Part shown: positions 62,994 to 64,000 of the stretch, piece by piece
Layout: each line of letters begins with the position of its first letter
Numbering within the stretch: position 1 is the first letter of the stretch
From: Actinomycetota bacterium
Lineage (GTDB): Bacteria; Actinomycetota; Thermoleophilia; Solirubrobacterales; Solirubrobacteraceae
DNA length: 64,000 nucleotides
Assembly: GCA_005884115.1 (NCBI GenBank)
Contig: VAXW01000005.1
Coordinates: forward strand, 558,001 to 622,000
Direction of reading: 5' to 3'
Translations under genes and position numbers: made by a program
Notes under the pieces: generated by a model
Database searches by the model: none
Seen by the model: only the letters and a program-made list of their open reading frames with translations
Told to the model about the DNA's origin: nothing

Positions 62994-63809
62994 TTAAGGT
63001 GATTCCTGCTCCCCCTCCGCCTCCGTCAAGAAACCCTCGAGGCACTCGTTGTACGGCGCGCCCGTGAGCGGGATCGTGTGGCCGCGCCCCGCGATCACCT
63101 CCCTTCGGGCCCGCATGCGTTCGGCGACGGCATCGCACACGGCCTCGAACACCGGTGAGTGCCCGCCGGAGATGACCAGCTTTGCGAACGGCGCGTCGCG
63201 CAGCGCGGCGAGCGGGGGCTCGGACTCCCACGGCGGTCGTTCACGCGCGAGCAGCGCGGCACCGCGGGCCAGCTCGCCCTCGAGCTGATCGGGCGTGTGG
63301 TGCGTGGAGCCCACGCCGCCGCGGAACGCGCGCAGGAACTCGAGCGGAGAGAGCTCGCTGGCGCGCGCGTACAGCAGCTCTCCGCCCGCGATCTGCTGAT
63401 CGACGACCGGGTTGCCCGCCGCGACCCGCATGCAGCCCGGCTCGGACACCGTCAGCGAGCGCACCGCGTGCGGGCGCAGCGCGGCCGCGTGCAGCGCGAT
63501 CACGGCCCCGTAGGAGTGTCCGACCAGGTGCGCGCCTTCGCCCAGCAGCTCGGCGAACAGCGGCGCCTCGGTCTCGAAGTCCCCGCGGGCGAGCGGGGCG
63601 CTGGCCCCGAAGCCCGGGCGATCGGGGAGCAGCAGGGTCCAGCGGGAGGCGAGCTCGAGCTGGTGGCGCCAGGTCCGATCGGCGCCGACGACGCTTCCGT
63701 GGATGAACAGCACCGGCGGGCCGGTTCCGGCGCGCTTGCAATGCAGGGGGCCGGGGCTTATGGAATGCGCAGGTTTGAGCCGATATTTGAGCCCAAGAGA
63801 CGGCCCCAC
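62994..63809 (-). CDS. alpha/beta hydrolase
   Basis: 271 residues; the GTG at 63809 lacks a ribosome binding site, so the true start may be a little further in. VLFIHGSVVGADRTW is the oxyanion-hole HG segment, AHLVGHSYGAVIALHAAAL holds the nucleophile Ser in GHSYG, and AGRGHTIPLTG carries the catalytic His. ISGGHSP is near the expected position of the acid. The cap domain is short. The substrate is unknown. High GC codon use, unlike the glycan island next to it, suggests the ordinary chromosome resumes here. Confidence 0.9.
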   Translation of the reverse strand: MGPSLGLKYRLKPAHSISPGPLHCKRAGTGPPVLFIHGSVVGADRTWRHQLELASRWTLLLPDRPGFGASAPLARGDFETEAPLFAELLGEGAHLVGHSYGAVIALHAAALRPHAVRSLTVSEPGCMRVAAGNPVVDQQIAGGELLYARASELSPLEFLRAFRGGVGSTHHTPDQLEGELARGAALLARERPPWESEPPLAALRDAPFAKLVISGGHSPVFEAVCDAVAERMRARREVIAGRGHTIPLTGAPYNECLEGFLTEAEGEQESP

Positions 63810-63912
63810 CTAGACCAAGGTCCAACGCGAACAGGCCCAAGGTCCAGTACAGCTCGCGCGTCCCCGGACCGACCATGGTCATGCAACGAAATGCACATGA
63901 GGTGGAACAGCA

Positions 63913-64000
63913 ATGACACGCTATCTACTACGGGTGTATCGGGGGTCGGCTTACTACCCCGACAAGAAGTTGCAGAGCGTCAGCCGCGGGCGTCTGGAAC
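63913..64000 (+). CDS. partial open frame at window end
   Basis: ATG 63913 (GGAACAG upstream) opens a frame of 29 codons that runs off the window. The peptide begins MTRYLLRVYRGSAYYPDKKL. Too little is visible to identify it or to be sure it is a gene. Confidence 0.35.
   Translation, partial: MTRYLLRVYRGSAYYPDKKLQSVSRGRLE

Overview
The window is GC-rich chromosomal DNA from a bacterium that looks like a deep-branching actinobacterium, most likely of the Thermoleophilia/Solirubrobacterales type. This placement is inferred from the very high GC with G/C-ending codons, many GTG/TTG starts, CarD, DisA and ClpC together, and secreted Fn3/Ig-like proteins typical of that group. No rRNA, tRNA, CRISPR array or insertion sequence was recognised.

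Region 1 (1-10.5 kb) is metabolic: an acyl-CoA dehydrogenase behind a perfect TetR-type palindrome, a fused 3-hydroxyacyl-CoA dehydrogenase/enoyl-CoA hydratase whose end overlaps a sirtuin, two aldo/keto reductases, a phasin-like coiled-coil protein and a nucleoside phosphorylase.

Region 2 (10.5-41.3 kb) is a long housekeeping series: MerR-cyclase, tilS, hpt, ftsH, folP, folB, folK, coaX, dus, greA, lysS, clpC, radA, disA, carD, ispD, PHP, ispF, cysS, rlmB, sigH. Its order closely follows the origin-proximal tilS-to-sigH segment of Bacillus subtilis. Three accessory patches interrupt it. At 17-20 kb there are two exported beta-propeller proteins and the 3' remnant of an MMPL transporter gene. 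At 21-23.7 kb an ECF sigma/anti-sigma pair is flanked by two cupredoxins, one of them behind a consensus ECF promoter and nearly leaderless. At 31.4-32.9 kb two decayed genes (SnoaL-like, and a P-loop-less AAA ATPase) sit between clpC and radA.

Region 3 (41.5-63 kb) is the cell surface. Two secreted proteins are followed by an exopolysaccharide island. It holds a sugar-nucleotide epimerase, a large WecA-like phosphoglycosyltransferase + O-antigen-ligase + TPR fusion, a PslG-like glycosidase, three methyltransferases, six glycosyltransferases, a second Wzy/ligase, a lipoprotein and a Wzx flippase. Six consecutive minus-strand genes (52588-59401) are joined at every junction by 4-base stop/start overlaps. 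Together these parts could make, modify, export, polymerise and trim one lipid-linked surface glycan. An alpha/beta hydrolase and the start of another reading frame close the window.

The strongest candidates for something undescribed are the 996-residue WecA-Wzy-TPR fusion, the cupredoxin/ECF-sigma module, and the replacement of the MMPL 5' end by a strong promoter with an operator-like palindrome. Everything here was read by eye; no database search was run.
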